A stretch of 64,000 nt of DNA from Bacteroidetes bacterium HGW-Bacteroidetes-6. Lineage in GTDB: Bacteria > Bacteroidota > Bacteroidia > Bacteroidales > DTU049. The notes beneath the pieces were generated by a model that was given only the letters and a program-made list of their open reading frames with translations, was not told the origin of the DNA and searched no databases. The position numbers were made by a program, and so were the translations under genes. This document shows, piece after piece, positions 27,711 through 34,945 of the stretch. The stretch is from the NCBI GenBank assembly GCA_002842495.1, contig PHDB01000002.1:98387-162386 (forward strand), read 5' to 3'. Position 1 is the stretch's first letter, and each line of letters opens with the position of its first letter.

Positions 27711-27742
27711 TATATTTGTGTTGCGCCTGCGGGACGTTAGCG
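27711..27742 (+). promoter_or_regulatory. Cassette junction D: -7 element, hairpin and GTT core
   Basis: TATATTTG (27711-27718) followed after 17 bp by GTTAGCG (27736-27742), with 28 of 32 bases identical to junction A at 14210-14241. It should drive arr with a leader of about 80 nt and is the 5' recombination boundary of cassette 3. Confidence 0.65.
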
Positions 27743-28414
27743 GTCATTGTAGGGGACCAGCAAACATTGACAAAAAAGCAATTAACAACATAGACTTTGA
27801 CAATGGAACAAAATAAAAACGAACAGAAACTAAGCGAACAAGGTTCGTCACCTTTTGCTCAAACATATTTTCACGGGACTAGGGCTGACTTAAAAGTAGG
27901 AGACCTAATTGAAGTTGGATTTAATTCGAACTATGGACAGCAAAAAAACGCAAAATACATATTCTTGACAGCGACTTTGGATGCTGCAATTTGGGGAGCA
28001 GAACTTGCATTTGGAGAAGGACGAGAAAGAATTTACTTAGTTGAACCGACAGGAGCAATAGAAGATGACCCAGACTTGACCGACAAAAAATTTCCAGGCA
28101 ATCCGACAAAATCTTACCGTTCAACTCAACCGTTTAAAGTTGTTGGAGAAGTAACTATTTGGCAAGGACACCCAGTAGAACAAATTAAGTCAATGAAAGA
28201 CCACCTTGAAAAACTAAAAGAACAAGGAATAAATTCACTAAACGACTAAACATTGGACGAAATGACTTTGACTGAAAAAGAACAACGAACCGCTAACTTC
28301 AGCTATCCGTCAAGTGCGGCAGCAGTGGTTTTCGGGGGGTATCTTTCCGCCCGAGCAGCTTTTCGGCTTGACAGGAAATCGCCCGCAGTCCGCCCCTGCG
28401 TGTGGCTTCCTACG
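27736..28414 (+). mobile_element. Integron-type gene cassette 3 (arr)
   Basis: Bounded by GTTAGCGG at 27736 and GTTAGCA at 28414. The R'' box CCGCTAAC (28290-28297) of its terminal attC-like site is the exact 8-base complement of its 5' end. A single gene, arr, fills it, as in the arr cassettes known from class 1 integrons. No integrase is nearby; this is a lone inserted cassette. Confidence 0.7.
27803..28249 (+). CDS. arr: Rifampin ADP-ribosyltransferase (Arr)
   Basis: 148 residues from the ATG at 27803 (an in-frame TTG two codons earlier is less likely). Near full-length match by eye to the Arr family: FAQTYFHGTRADLKVGDLIEV, NAKYIFLTATLDAAIWGAEL, GRERIYLVEPTGAIEDDPDL, DKKFPGNPTKSYRS. Arr transfers ADP-ribose from NAD to rifamycins, inactivating them. 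The His of YFHGT, the Tyr of AKYIF and the Asp of IEDDPDL fit the H-Y-D active site. Located in an integron-type cassette beside asd. Native substrate could differ from rifampin. Confidence 0.95.
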   Translation: MEQNKNEQKLSEQGSSPFAQTYFHGTRADLKVGDLIEVGFNSNYGQQKNAKYIFLTATLDAAIWGAELAFGEGRERIYLVEPTGAIEDDPDLTDKKFPGNPTKSYRSTQPFKVVGEVTIWQGHPVEQIKSMKDHLEKLKEQGINSLND

Positions 28415-28420
28415 TTAGCA
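28291..28420 (+). repeat. attC-like site E (end of cassette 3)
   Basis: 130 bp from R'' CGCTAAC (28291-28297) to R' GTTAGCA (28414-28420). Internal inverted repeats include GTCAAG with CTTGAC. It does not share the central blocks of sites B and C. The R' box ends one base before the stop codon of asd (TAA, minus strand, 28422-28424). Confidence 0.65.
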
Positions 28421-28421
28421 A

Positions 28422-29408
28422 TTACATCACCTTTCCACCCACCCACTCAGCAATCTGCACCGCATTGGTGGCGGCGCCTTTGCGGAGGTTGTCGGCGACA
28501 ACCCACAGGTTGAGGCCGTTGGCTATGCTGTCGTCGCGGCGGATGCGGCCTACAAAGGTTTCGTTCTTTCCTTTGGCGTAGAGCGGCATCGGGTAAATAT
28601 TTTCGGCCGGGTTGTCCTGAACAACCACGCCGGGAGTTTCGTTCAACAGCTTGTAGATATCAGCGATTTCGTAAGGTTTTTCAAATTCAATATTCACCGA
28701 TTCGCTGTGACCGCCGGTTACAGGAACACGCACCACGGTGGCCGACACCTGAATCTGTGGGGCACGCAGTATTTTGCGTGTTTCGTTCACCAGTTTTTCT
28801 TCTTCGGTGGTATAACCATTGGACAGAAACGATCCGCCGTGCGGCAGACAGTTCATGTCGATGGGATAAGGATATACTTTTTCCCCGTCTATGCCATCTC
28901 GTTCATTCATGAGTTGTTTCACAGCTGCAACACCGGTTCCGCTCACGCTCTGGTAGGTGGAAACAACTATTCTTTTTATCCCGAAAGCCAGATGAAGGCG
29001 GCTGAGAGCCAGCACCATCTGAATGGTGGAGCAATTTGGATTGCTAATGATTTTTGTTTCGCTCGAAATGGTGTCGGCATTGATTTCGGGAACCACAAGA
29101 GGAACATCGTTATACATTCGCCATTGCGAACTGTTGTCGATCACAAAACAACCCTTTTCGGCAAAACGGGGAGCCCATTCCTTCGATACAGCCGATCCCG
29201 CAGAAAAAATAGCGATATCCGGTTTCATGTCGCAGGCTTCGGCGGGAGTAACTGTTGTGTAGTTTCTGCCACGCAGAGAAATGGATTTTCCTTTCGATTT
29301 CTCAGAAGCCGCCGGAATGAAATCATCGATTTTCAACGCGCTTTCGTTCAGCACATTGATCAGCTCGCTTCCCACCAGACCGGTAATACCGACAATACAG
29401 AGTTTCAT
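28422..29408 (-). CDS. asd: Aspartate-semialdehyde dehydrogenase
   Basis: 328 residues. Reduces aspartyl phosphate to aspartate semialdehyde with NADPH, on the way to lysine, threonine, methionine and diaminopimelate; cytoplasmic. The nucleotide-binding loop GITGLVGSEL, the nucleophile Cys126 in SNPNCST, the GGHSESVN histidine and the C-terminal VVADNLRKGAATNAVQIAEW are all present. The final residues VGGKVM look altered relative to the displaced tail at 27588 (VAGNALRE), consistent with cassette insertion at the 3' end. Both versions leave the catalytic domain whole. Confidence 0.95.
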   Translation of the reverse strand: MKLCIVGITGLVGSELINVLNESALKIDDFIPAASEKSKGKSISLRGRNYTTVTPAEACDMKPDIAIFSAGSAVSKEWAPRFAEKGCFVIDNSSQWRMYNDVPLVVPEINADTISSETKIISNPNCSTIQMVLALSRLHLAFGIKRIVVSTYQSVSGTGVAAVKQLMNERDGIDGEKVYPYPIDMNCLPHGGSFLSNGYTTEEEKLVNETRKILRAPQIQVSATVVRVPVTGGHSESVNIEFEKPYEIADIYKLLNETPGVVVQDNPAENIYPMPLYAKGKNETFVGRIRRDDSIANGLNLWVVADNLRKGAATNAVQIAEWVGGKVM

Positions 29409-29704
29409 TTTTCAAGCAATTTTTTCAATAACGCAAAGGTCACTGCAAAATTACAATTTACAAGCGAGAAAGCAATATATTCTTAGCGTAGTTGCAACAG
29501 AACCATACAGATGTTGGTTTGTCAATCTTGATCCCGGCTGTCACAGAATTAACTATCCCGGCAATCAGGTCAATTGAGGGTAAAAGTAATTGCGACGATC
29601 ACAGGTGTCAAAGGGAATAATATGAAAAGAGAGTATCCTGAAACACTTCTGACTTCAGATACATAAACGAAACACCAGTTTTACAGTAAAGCAAAAACAC
29701 ACAA
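29409..29704. other. Gene-free stretch between asd and the tRNA-Leu terminator
   Basis: About 300 bp with no supported gene. It should contain the asd promoter (near 29410-29460) and nothing else I can identify. Confidence 0.4.
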
Positions 29705-29752
29705 AAAGAAAAACAGCCCGGGCAAACTATTGTTTTACCAGAGCTGTTTTTT
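29705..29752 (-). terminator. Terminator of tRNA-Leu
   Basis: Minus strand: ACAGC ... GCTGT stem (29743-29747 with 29713-29717) enclosing a further GC-rich region and followed by TTTTTCTTTTTG. It lies directly after the tRNA 3' end. Confidence 0.65.
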
Positions 29753-29756
29753 TATG

Positions 29757-29839
29757 TACCCCGGGCGGGACTTGAACCCGCACGACCCGAAAGTCACAGG
29801 ATTTTAAGTCCGGCGTGTCTACCATTCCACCACCGGGGC
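29757..29839 (-). tRNA. tRNA-Leu (anticodon TAA)
   Basis: 83 nt with a 7-bp acceptor stem GCCCCGG/CCGGGGT and discriminator A. The anticodon loop reads ACTTAAAAT with TAA, a variable arm of class II type (TGACTTTCGGGTCG region) and a GGTTCAAGTCC T-loop. CCA is not encoded. A broken second copy lies at 30325-30406. Confidence 0.95.
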
Positions 29840-29945
29840 ATCCTGTTTTATGCATTCGAAGGAAAATTTCAAATCGAAGCATAAAAGCGAATGCAAAGGT
29901 AATAATCTTTATAATAATGCTGAGATTTTTTGAATCAGATTGAAG

Positions 29946-30250
29946 TTATTGCTCTTCTTCTTTCTCATTATTAAATCGCAGCTTTAATTTTTCTGCTATT
30001 TCCGGGTAGTTTTTAAGGTTCTCATAATATTTTCTGTTACGCATTAATTTGACGTGAGTTTCTATTTTCCTCGCTTGTTGGTACTTCAACCCTTCTAGCG
30101 AATAGTATAACACCCAATCTTCTGCACGTCTGGTAAAGCTGTTTGAAAACACCATTTCTTTGTGTTGCTTGAGTCTTTCTTCAAGATTGTTGCAACTGCC
30201 GATGTAAACCGGTCTACTGATACAGAATATAAAATATATACCACAGCCAT
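29946..30250 (-). pseudogene. GIY-YIG nuclease, frameshifted
   Basis: Starts at the ATG at 30250 with MAVVYILYSVSVDR, then continues in another frame as VYIGSCNNLEERLKQHKE and on to the stop at 29946. One T is missing in the run at about 30206 (TTT where TTTT would give DRFYIGSC). The joined product would be about 102 residues, the usual size of single-domain UvrC-like GIY-YIG nucleases. The first motif is VYILYS and the second YIGS; the Arg of RLKQH and the later Glu fit the family. It sits between an intact and a broken tRNA-Leu. A sequencing error cannot be excluded. Confidence 0.8.
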
Positions 30251-30324
30251 ACTGGCAAATTTAATAAAAATGAATCGGCATATTATTTTTCACTATCTCG
30301 GAGAGGTTGCGAGAGCTATCGCGA

Positions 30325-30406
30325 TGAACCCGCACGACCCGAAAGTCACAGGATTTTAAGTCCGGCGTGTCTGCCTCCCGATAGCTATCGGGACCACCAC
30401 CGGGGC
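30325..30406 (-). pseudogene. Broken second copy of tRNA-Leu
   Basis: 30325-30372 is identical over 48 nt to 29773-29820 (anticodon arm, variable arm and part of the T arm), and 30394-30406 repeats 13 nt of the acceptor/D side (29827-29839). Between them the D-loop is replaced by a segment holding the 18-bp perfect palindrome TCCCGATAGCTATCGGGA (30376-30393). The 3' acceptor strand is missing and replaced by a second imperfect palindrome. It cannot fold as a tRNA. Confidence 0.85.
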
Positions 30407-30452
30407 GCTTAACCTGGTGCAGGATTAAAAAGTTTTTCGATATTGAGTAAAA

Positions 30453-30480
30453 TAAAAAAAGCCTCTGTTAGGAGGCTTTT
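30453..30480 (-). terminator. Terminator of tRNA-Gly
   Basis: Minus strand stem GCCTCC-loop-GAGGC followed by a run of seven T. It directly follows the tRNA-Gly 3' end. Confidence 0.85.
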
Positions 30481-30481
30481 G

Positions 30482-30554
<73 letters not shown>

Positions 30555-30686
30555 ATTTTGGAGTGCAAATATACAATCAATTTTTTATTTGAAAAAATTT
30601 TTTTCATTTTTTTGAATAGGATGTTTTTAATCAACTCATTATTTTGGTACAGTTGTTGCTTTGCTTAACGCTTCAAAATCAATAAT

Positions 30687-31130
30687 ATGAAATCATTTGC
30701 CCTTGTTTTTTGCTTATTTTCTTTTGTTGCGATGAGCCAAAATGAAATTTCGATGAATACCGGGAATGGCAATGAAAGTGGAATTCAGACAAATGTTTAC
30801 AAACCAGCCAATAACAATCCGGTAAATATTCAGGAAGGAAACCCGCAGATACAATCAGCGAATACCGAACAGGCAAATTACAATGAAGTACAGCAGCAAG
30901 GAAATGTTGTTCAACAGCAACAAAATCTCCAGCGAAACACAGTAAATCAAACAGTAAGTCGTAATTCGGGTTCTTCTTCTTCTTTTTCTACAGGAACACG
31001 CAAAAAAGCGGGAGTGTTTAAGGCCGTATCAAAAACGGTTCAAGTATTTCAGTACAAACACAAAGGCAGGAAAAAATTCCATCACCACAAAAGCAGACCC
31101 AAACGCAAACACGTTTTAAGGTGTTTCTGA
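30687..31130 (+). CDS. Small secreted Gln/Asn-rich protein with a basic tail
   Basis: 147 residues. Signal peptide MKSFALVFCLFSFVAMSQ, then about 75 residues of Gln/Asn/Ser-rich sequence, then a strongly basic, His/Lys-rich tail (YKHKGRKKFHHHKSRPKRKH). No family recognised. The composition suggests an unstructured, perhaps nucleic-acid- or polyanion-binding exported protein. Its 3' end overlaps the 3' end of pth on the other strand by 15 bp. The ORF length, signal peptide and regular codon use support a real gene. Confidence 0.65.
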   Translation: MKSFALVFCLFSFVAMSQNEISMNTGNGNESGIQTNVYKPANNNPVNIQEGNPQIQSANTEQANYNEVQQQGNVVQQQQNLQRNTVNQTVSRNSGSSSSFSTGTRKKAGVFKAVSKTVQVFQYKHKGRKKFHHHKSRPKRKHVLRCF

Positions 31131-31727
31131 GTCTGGTTTTTTAGCTTCCGACGGAGCATCCGGCATTTTGTTGTATCTGTTCATGGCAATATCTATTCCG
31201 GCCAGTACAAATTCCTCAACGGCCTTTGCAGCCAGCTTGATTCGTTCGGTAACAACAGGTACCTGCTCGGGAAACCAATGTCCTAAAACATATTCGGATT
31301 GCATCCCCCGTGGATAATCGTTGCCGATACCAAAGCGCAAACGGGAATAAATTTCAGTATTTAGAGTTATAATTATATTTTCGAGACCATTGTGTCCTCC
31401 GGCACCACCCTTTTTTCGCATTCTGATAGTTCCCGTTGGTAAAGCCACATCGTCGGCAATCACCAGCAAATTTTCGGGTTCCGGTTTTTCGTTTTGTATC
31501 CAATAAGCAACCGCCTTTCCACTCAAATTCATATACGTTGAGGGTTTTATCAAAACAATTTTTCTCCCCTTCAGTGTATAGGTGGCCATATCAGCATATC
31601 GCGAAGGTGTAAAAACAGCACCCCGTGAGCCAGCCAACCAATCAAGAATCTCAAATCCAATATTGTGACGGGTTCCGGCATATTCCCGGCCTGGATTTCC
31701 AAGTCCTACAATTACATACGTTCTCAT
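31116..31727 (-). CDS. pth: Peptidyl-tRNA hydrolase
   Basis: 203 residues, normal length. Recycles tRNA by cleaving peptidyl-tRNA released from stalled ribosomes; cytoplasmic and essential. Motifs: VGLGNPGREYAGTRHNIGFE (with the catalytic His about residue 21), KPSTYMNLSGKAV, DDVALPTGTIRMRKKGGAGG, HNGLENII and RLRFGIGNDYPRG. It is followed by a short acidic tail (DAPSEAKKPDSETP). Lies 28 bp downstream of pgi on the same strand. Confidence 0.96.
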   Translation of the reverse strand: MRTYVIVGLGNPGREYAGTRHNIGFEILDWLAGSRGAVFTPSRYADMATYTLKGRKIVLIKPSTYMNLSGKAVAYWIQNEKPEPENLLVIADDVALPTGTIRMRKKGGAGGHNGLENIIITLNTEIYSRLRFGIGNDYPRGMQSEYVLGHWFPEQVPVVTERIKLAAKAVEEFVLAGIDIAMNRYNKMPDAPSEAKKPDSETP

Positions 31728-31755
31728 TTGTAAAAATCAAATCATTCAACAATCA

Positions 31756-33057
31756 TCAGAAACCGGGCTTGCCAAGCAAACGATACATGTTTTGCTTATA
31801 CGCTTCTACGCCGGGCTGGTCAAAAGGATTTACGCCCAGCAAGTATGCACTCAAAGCACATGAAAACTCGAAAAAATAAAGTAACTCTCCCAGAGAAAAT
31901 TCGTTTATTTCATCCATATTAAGAGAGAATACAGGTACATTTCCATCAACATGAGCAAGCTGGGTTGCTTCGCAGGCCTTTTGGTTAACATACGACATGT
32001 TTTTTCCTTCGAGATACAGTAAACCGTCATCATCACTGCCAAGAACAGGGATGGTAACATCGAATAAAGGCTTTCCGACAGAAATAAATGTTTCAAAAAA
32101 GATGCGAAGACCGTCCTGAACAAATTGTCCGAGCGAATGTAAATCGGTTGAATAAACCAACGAAGCCGGAAAAATTCCTTTGCTGTTTTTTCCTTCGCTT
32201 TCGCCAAATAGTTGCTTCCACCATTCGCTCAAGGTCGTCAGCTGCGGGTGAAAAGTTACCAATAGCTCGACAGTTTTTCCTTTTTTGTGGAGAATATTTC
32301 GAATGGCTGCATAAAGCATCGCAGCATTTGTTTGTAAAATACTGTTTTGTGTTAACTCCTTTTCGGCAACAGCAGCGCCTTTAATAAGTTGTTCTATGGA
32401 AAATCCGCACAAAGCAATGGGTAATAATCCTACCGGACTTAAGACAGAAAAACGGCCACCAATGTCGTCGGGAATAATAAACGATTCGTATCCCTTATTT
32501 TTAGCCAGTGAGCGCAAAGCACCTTTTTGTGCATCGGTAACGGCAATAATCCGCGAAGAAGCATTTTCGCCGTATTTTTCTTCCATCAAAGCCCTGATAA
32601 TTCTAAAAGCAATTGCAGGCTCGGTGGTTGTACCCGACTTTGAAATAGCTATTACCACCGGATTCCGGTTGCGTAAAAAATCGATTAGCTGTTTGTGATA
32701 CGAAGAATCGAGTTGATGTCCTGCAAAAACGAGTTGTGGTTTGCCGGCATTCGGAAAAACAGGCGAGAGAGCGTCGTAAATAGCCTTTGTTCCCAAATAG
32801 GAGCCACCGATGCCAATTACCACAATGGTGTCGGGATTGATCTTCTCAACCCGTTTTTGGACCTGAATGATTTGGGAAAGTAATGTTTTGTTTTTGAGAA
32901 GATCAGAGGGCAGATTAACCCATCCTGTAAATTCGGATCCGGCGCCACTTTTATCGAGCAGTTTTCTTAAAGCCTGAACAACAAAGGGTTCTGTTTGTGA
33001 AATATCCTGTTCAGATATAAAATTCTTCAGTAAATTTACATCCGGTTTAGTTTTCAT
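31756..33057 (-). CDS. pgi: Glucose-6-phosphate isomerase
   Basis: 433 residues from the ATG at 33057; a longer frame reaches 33153 but crosses the promoter. Interconverts glucose 6-phosphate and fructose 6-phosphate. This is the short form of Firmicutes/Bacteroidota: VVIGIGGSYLGTKAIYDAL, ISKSGTTTEPAIAFRI, DDIGGRFSVLSPVGLLPIAL and the late NPFDQPGVEAYKQNM containing the catalytic Lys. A -7 element TATCTTTG on the minus strand at 33078-33085 gives a leader of about 15 nt. Confidence 0.95.
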   Translation of the reverse strand: MKTKPDVNLLKNFISEQDISQTEPFVVQALRKLLDKSGAGSEFTGWVNLPSDLLKNKTLLSQIIQVQKRVEKINPDTIVVIGIGGSYLGTKAIYDALSPVFPNAGKPQLVFAGHQLDSSYHKQLIDFLRNRNPVVIAISKSGTTTEPAIAFRIIRALMEEKYGENASSRIIAVTDAQKGALRSLAKNKGYESFIIPDDIGGRFSVLSPVGLLPIALCGFSIEQLIKGAAVAEKELTQNSILQTNAAMLYAAIRNILHKKGKTVELLVTFHPQLTTLSEWWKQLFGESEGKNSKGIFPASLVYSTDLHSLGQFVQDGLRIFFETFISVGKPLFDVTIPVLGSDDDGLLYLEGKNMSYVNQKACEATQLAHVDGNVPVFSLNMDEINEFSLGELLYFFEFSCALSAYLLGVNPFDQPGVEAYKQNMYRLLGKPGF

Positions 33058-33077
33058 ACATTTGCAATTGTGATGGT

Positions 33078-33085
33078 CAAAGATA
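33078..33085 (-). promoter_or_regulatory. -7 element of pgi
   Basis: TATCTTTG on the minus strand, matching TAnnTTTG, 21 bp before the pgi ATG. Confidence 0.5.
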
Positions 33086-33103
33086 CAAACTATATAAAAA
33101 TCA

Positions 33104-33129
33104 AAAAGCAGGGGACCAACCCTGCTTTT
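33104..33129 (-). terminator. Rho-independent terminator in a divergent gap
   Basis: AAAAGCAGGG-N6-CCCTGCTTTT, a 10-bp stem with T-rich sequence on the minus side (TTTTTGATTTTT). It lies upstream of the pgi promoter, so it would stop a transcript that begins further right and not the pgi message. See the candidate small RNA in the findings. Confidence 0.75.
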
Positions 33130-33226
33130 CGTGATAAACCAATAATAAACCAAAAACCTGAAAATATTTTTTGTATTCGCAATTCAGATTAACACTACAA
33201 AGATACGTCAGCCAATAGGGCCTGCG

Positions 33227-33266
33227 TGTTAATGGGTGTTAAGAAGTGTTAATAAATGTTAATTGG
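33227..33266 (+). promoter_or_regulatory. Four 10-bp direct repeats of TGTTAA, candidate regulator binding site
   Basis: TGTTAATGGG, TGTTAAGAAG, TGTTAATAAA and TGTTAATTGG follow one another without gap, so TGTTAA recurs every 10 bp on one helix face. The array ends 5 bp before the kinase ATG. OmpR/PhoB-family regulators bind such phased direct repeats, and the next operon encodes one, so autoregulation is likely. Confidence 0.6.
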
Positions 33267-33271
33267 CTAAC

Positions 33272-34945
33272 ATGAAGAAGGAAAGACGACTTAAGGGTTT
33301 TATAATTGTTGTATCTGCAATAGCCTTGGTTGGAATTGCGGCAATTCAATATTATTATGTCCGGACAGCCATCGAATCGCGCGAAGCCACATTCGACCGA
33401 AATGTTAATGATGCCATGTCGAAGGTTATTTATCAGATAGAAAAGAACGAAATAGCTTCACAGGTTCGGAATAAATTAAAATCGTATTCGCGTGAGTCAA
33501 GATTAATAAACACGCTTGATTCGTTAAATCAGGAATTATTCAGGTCTTTACAGCAAATTGGCATCGACAGCATGTGGTCCGATAGTATTATCAGACTCAA
33601 CAGGGAGAGGATCAGCCAGCAAGTGGCATCGAATCAATATGGAGAGTATTTGAAAAATATTGATACTACTAAAATAACAGACAAAACGATACTAGCCCAA
33701 CCCGATTCGTTGATAAAATTCGAATTGCCCTATTCTCTCAAAAAGCGCTATGAAATAGAGAAGAAAAAGGATGAATACATCAATCAACAAGAGCGTAAAT
33801 TTGATGTTTTGTATTCTGATGTAGATAAGTTTTTGCGACGCACCTATATTGTTGGTGATGTGATGGAGGATTTTTTTAATATAAATCATTTTTTTCCTAT
33901 AGAAAGCCGAATCGACTCAGCTGATATCGACTCAATGGTGCAAAAAGAGCTTGATCTGCGGGGAATTGAAACCGATTTTGTATTTGGCATTTATAGTCCG
34001 CAGCGCGACACTATTATTTTTCAGAATCATCCGGGTTATTATCAAATGCTCTCTAAGAGTAAATATGGCTACCGGCTTTTTCCGAGCGATATGTTTTCGG
34101 CACCCGATTATCTGGTTATATACTTTCCAGATCGTCAGCGATATATATATTCTGAAATTTCGGGCATGTTTATGCTCACCCTGTTTCTTGTAGCAGTAAT
34201 TGCGGCATCATTCTTTTTCATATTGTTCAATCTTATGCGTCAACGGCGATTATCGGAAATGAAAACCGATTTTATCAACAATATGACACATGAAATAAAA
34301 ACGCCAATCTCGACCATCTCGTTGGCTTGCGAGATGCTTAGCGATAATGCATCTGCACTTCCGGTCGAGCAACACGAAAACTTTATCCGTATTATTGCAC
34401 AGGAAAACAAACGATTGGCCGCCATGACAGAAAAAATTCTTCAAACGGCAATCTTCGAACGGGGGCAATTGAAGCTTAAACCGGAAAAAACCGATATTCA
34501 CAAACTGATAAGCAAGGCGGTGAGCAATGTTGTTTTGTGGGTTAATCAGAAAAACGGAAGCATCGAAATGAAACTGGATGCAAAAAATCATCTTTGCGAA
34601 GTAGATCCTACTCATTTCGAAAATGTGATATTCAACTTGCTCGATAATGCCAATAAATATTCACATAATCCCGAAATTATTATTTCCACATACAATAGCA
34701 ACGGCTATTTGTGCGTTTCGGTAAAGGACAATGGAATAGGTATTGCTCGAAAAGAATTGAAGAAAATCTTTGAAAAGCTATACAGAGTTCCGACCGGAAA
34801 TATTCACAATGTAAAAGGTTTTGGACTGGGATTGAATTATGTAAAAGCAATTGTTGACAGTCATTCGGGGCATGTTTTGGTTGAAAGTGAACCCGGACAG
34901 GGAACGGTATTTACAATAAAAATACACGTATTGAATGAAAAATAA
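33272..34945 (+). CDS. Membrane sensor histidine kinase, RprX-like
   Basis: 557 residues from the ATG at 33272. One membrane helix at the N-terminus (GFIIVVSAIALVGIAAIQYYY), a periplasmic sensor of about 270 residues, a second helix (MFMLTLFLVAVIAASFFFILF), then HisKA with the phosphoacceptor His in MTHEIKTPISTI and the HATPase with N box (NVIFNLLDNANKYS), DNGIGI and GFGLGLNYV. Resembles RprX of Bacteroides. Overlaps the response regulator gene by 11 bp. Confidence 0.92.
   Translation: MKKERRLKGFIIVVSAIALVGIAAIQYYYVRTAIESREATFDRNVNDAMSKVIYQIEKNEIASQVRNKLKSYSRESRLINTLDSLNQELFRSLQQIGIDSMWSDSIIRLNRERISQQVASNQYGEYLKNIDTTKITDKTILAQPDSLIKFELPYSLKKRYEIEKKKDEYINQQERKFDVLYSDVDKFLRRTYIVGDVMEDFFNINHFFPIESRIDSADIDSMVQKELDLRGIETDFVFGIYSPQRDTIIFQNHPGYYQMLSKSKYGYRLFPSDMFSAPDYLVIYFPDRQRYIYSEISGMFMLTLFLVAVIAASFFFILFNLMRQRRLSEMKTDFINNMTHEIKTPISTISLACEMLSDNASALPVEQHENFIRIIAQENKRLAAMTEKILQTAIFERGQLKLKPEKTDIHKLISKAVSNVVLWVNQKNGSIEMKLDAKNHLCEVDPTHFENVIFNLLDNANKYSHNPEIIISTYNSNGYLCVSVKDNGIGIARKELKKIFEKLYRVPTGNIHNVKGFGLGLNYVKAIVDSHSGHVLVESEPGQGTVFTIKIHVLNEK

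Noticed and set aside
28707..29486. 259-codon frame opposite asd on the plus strand
   Set aside because: It is the antisense shadow of asd: His/Asn/Gly-rich, no family, and asd is certain.
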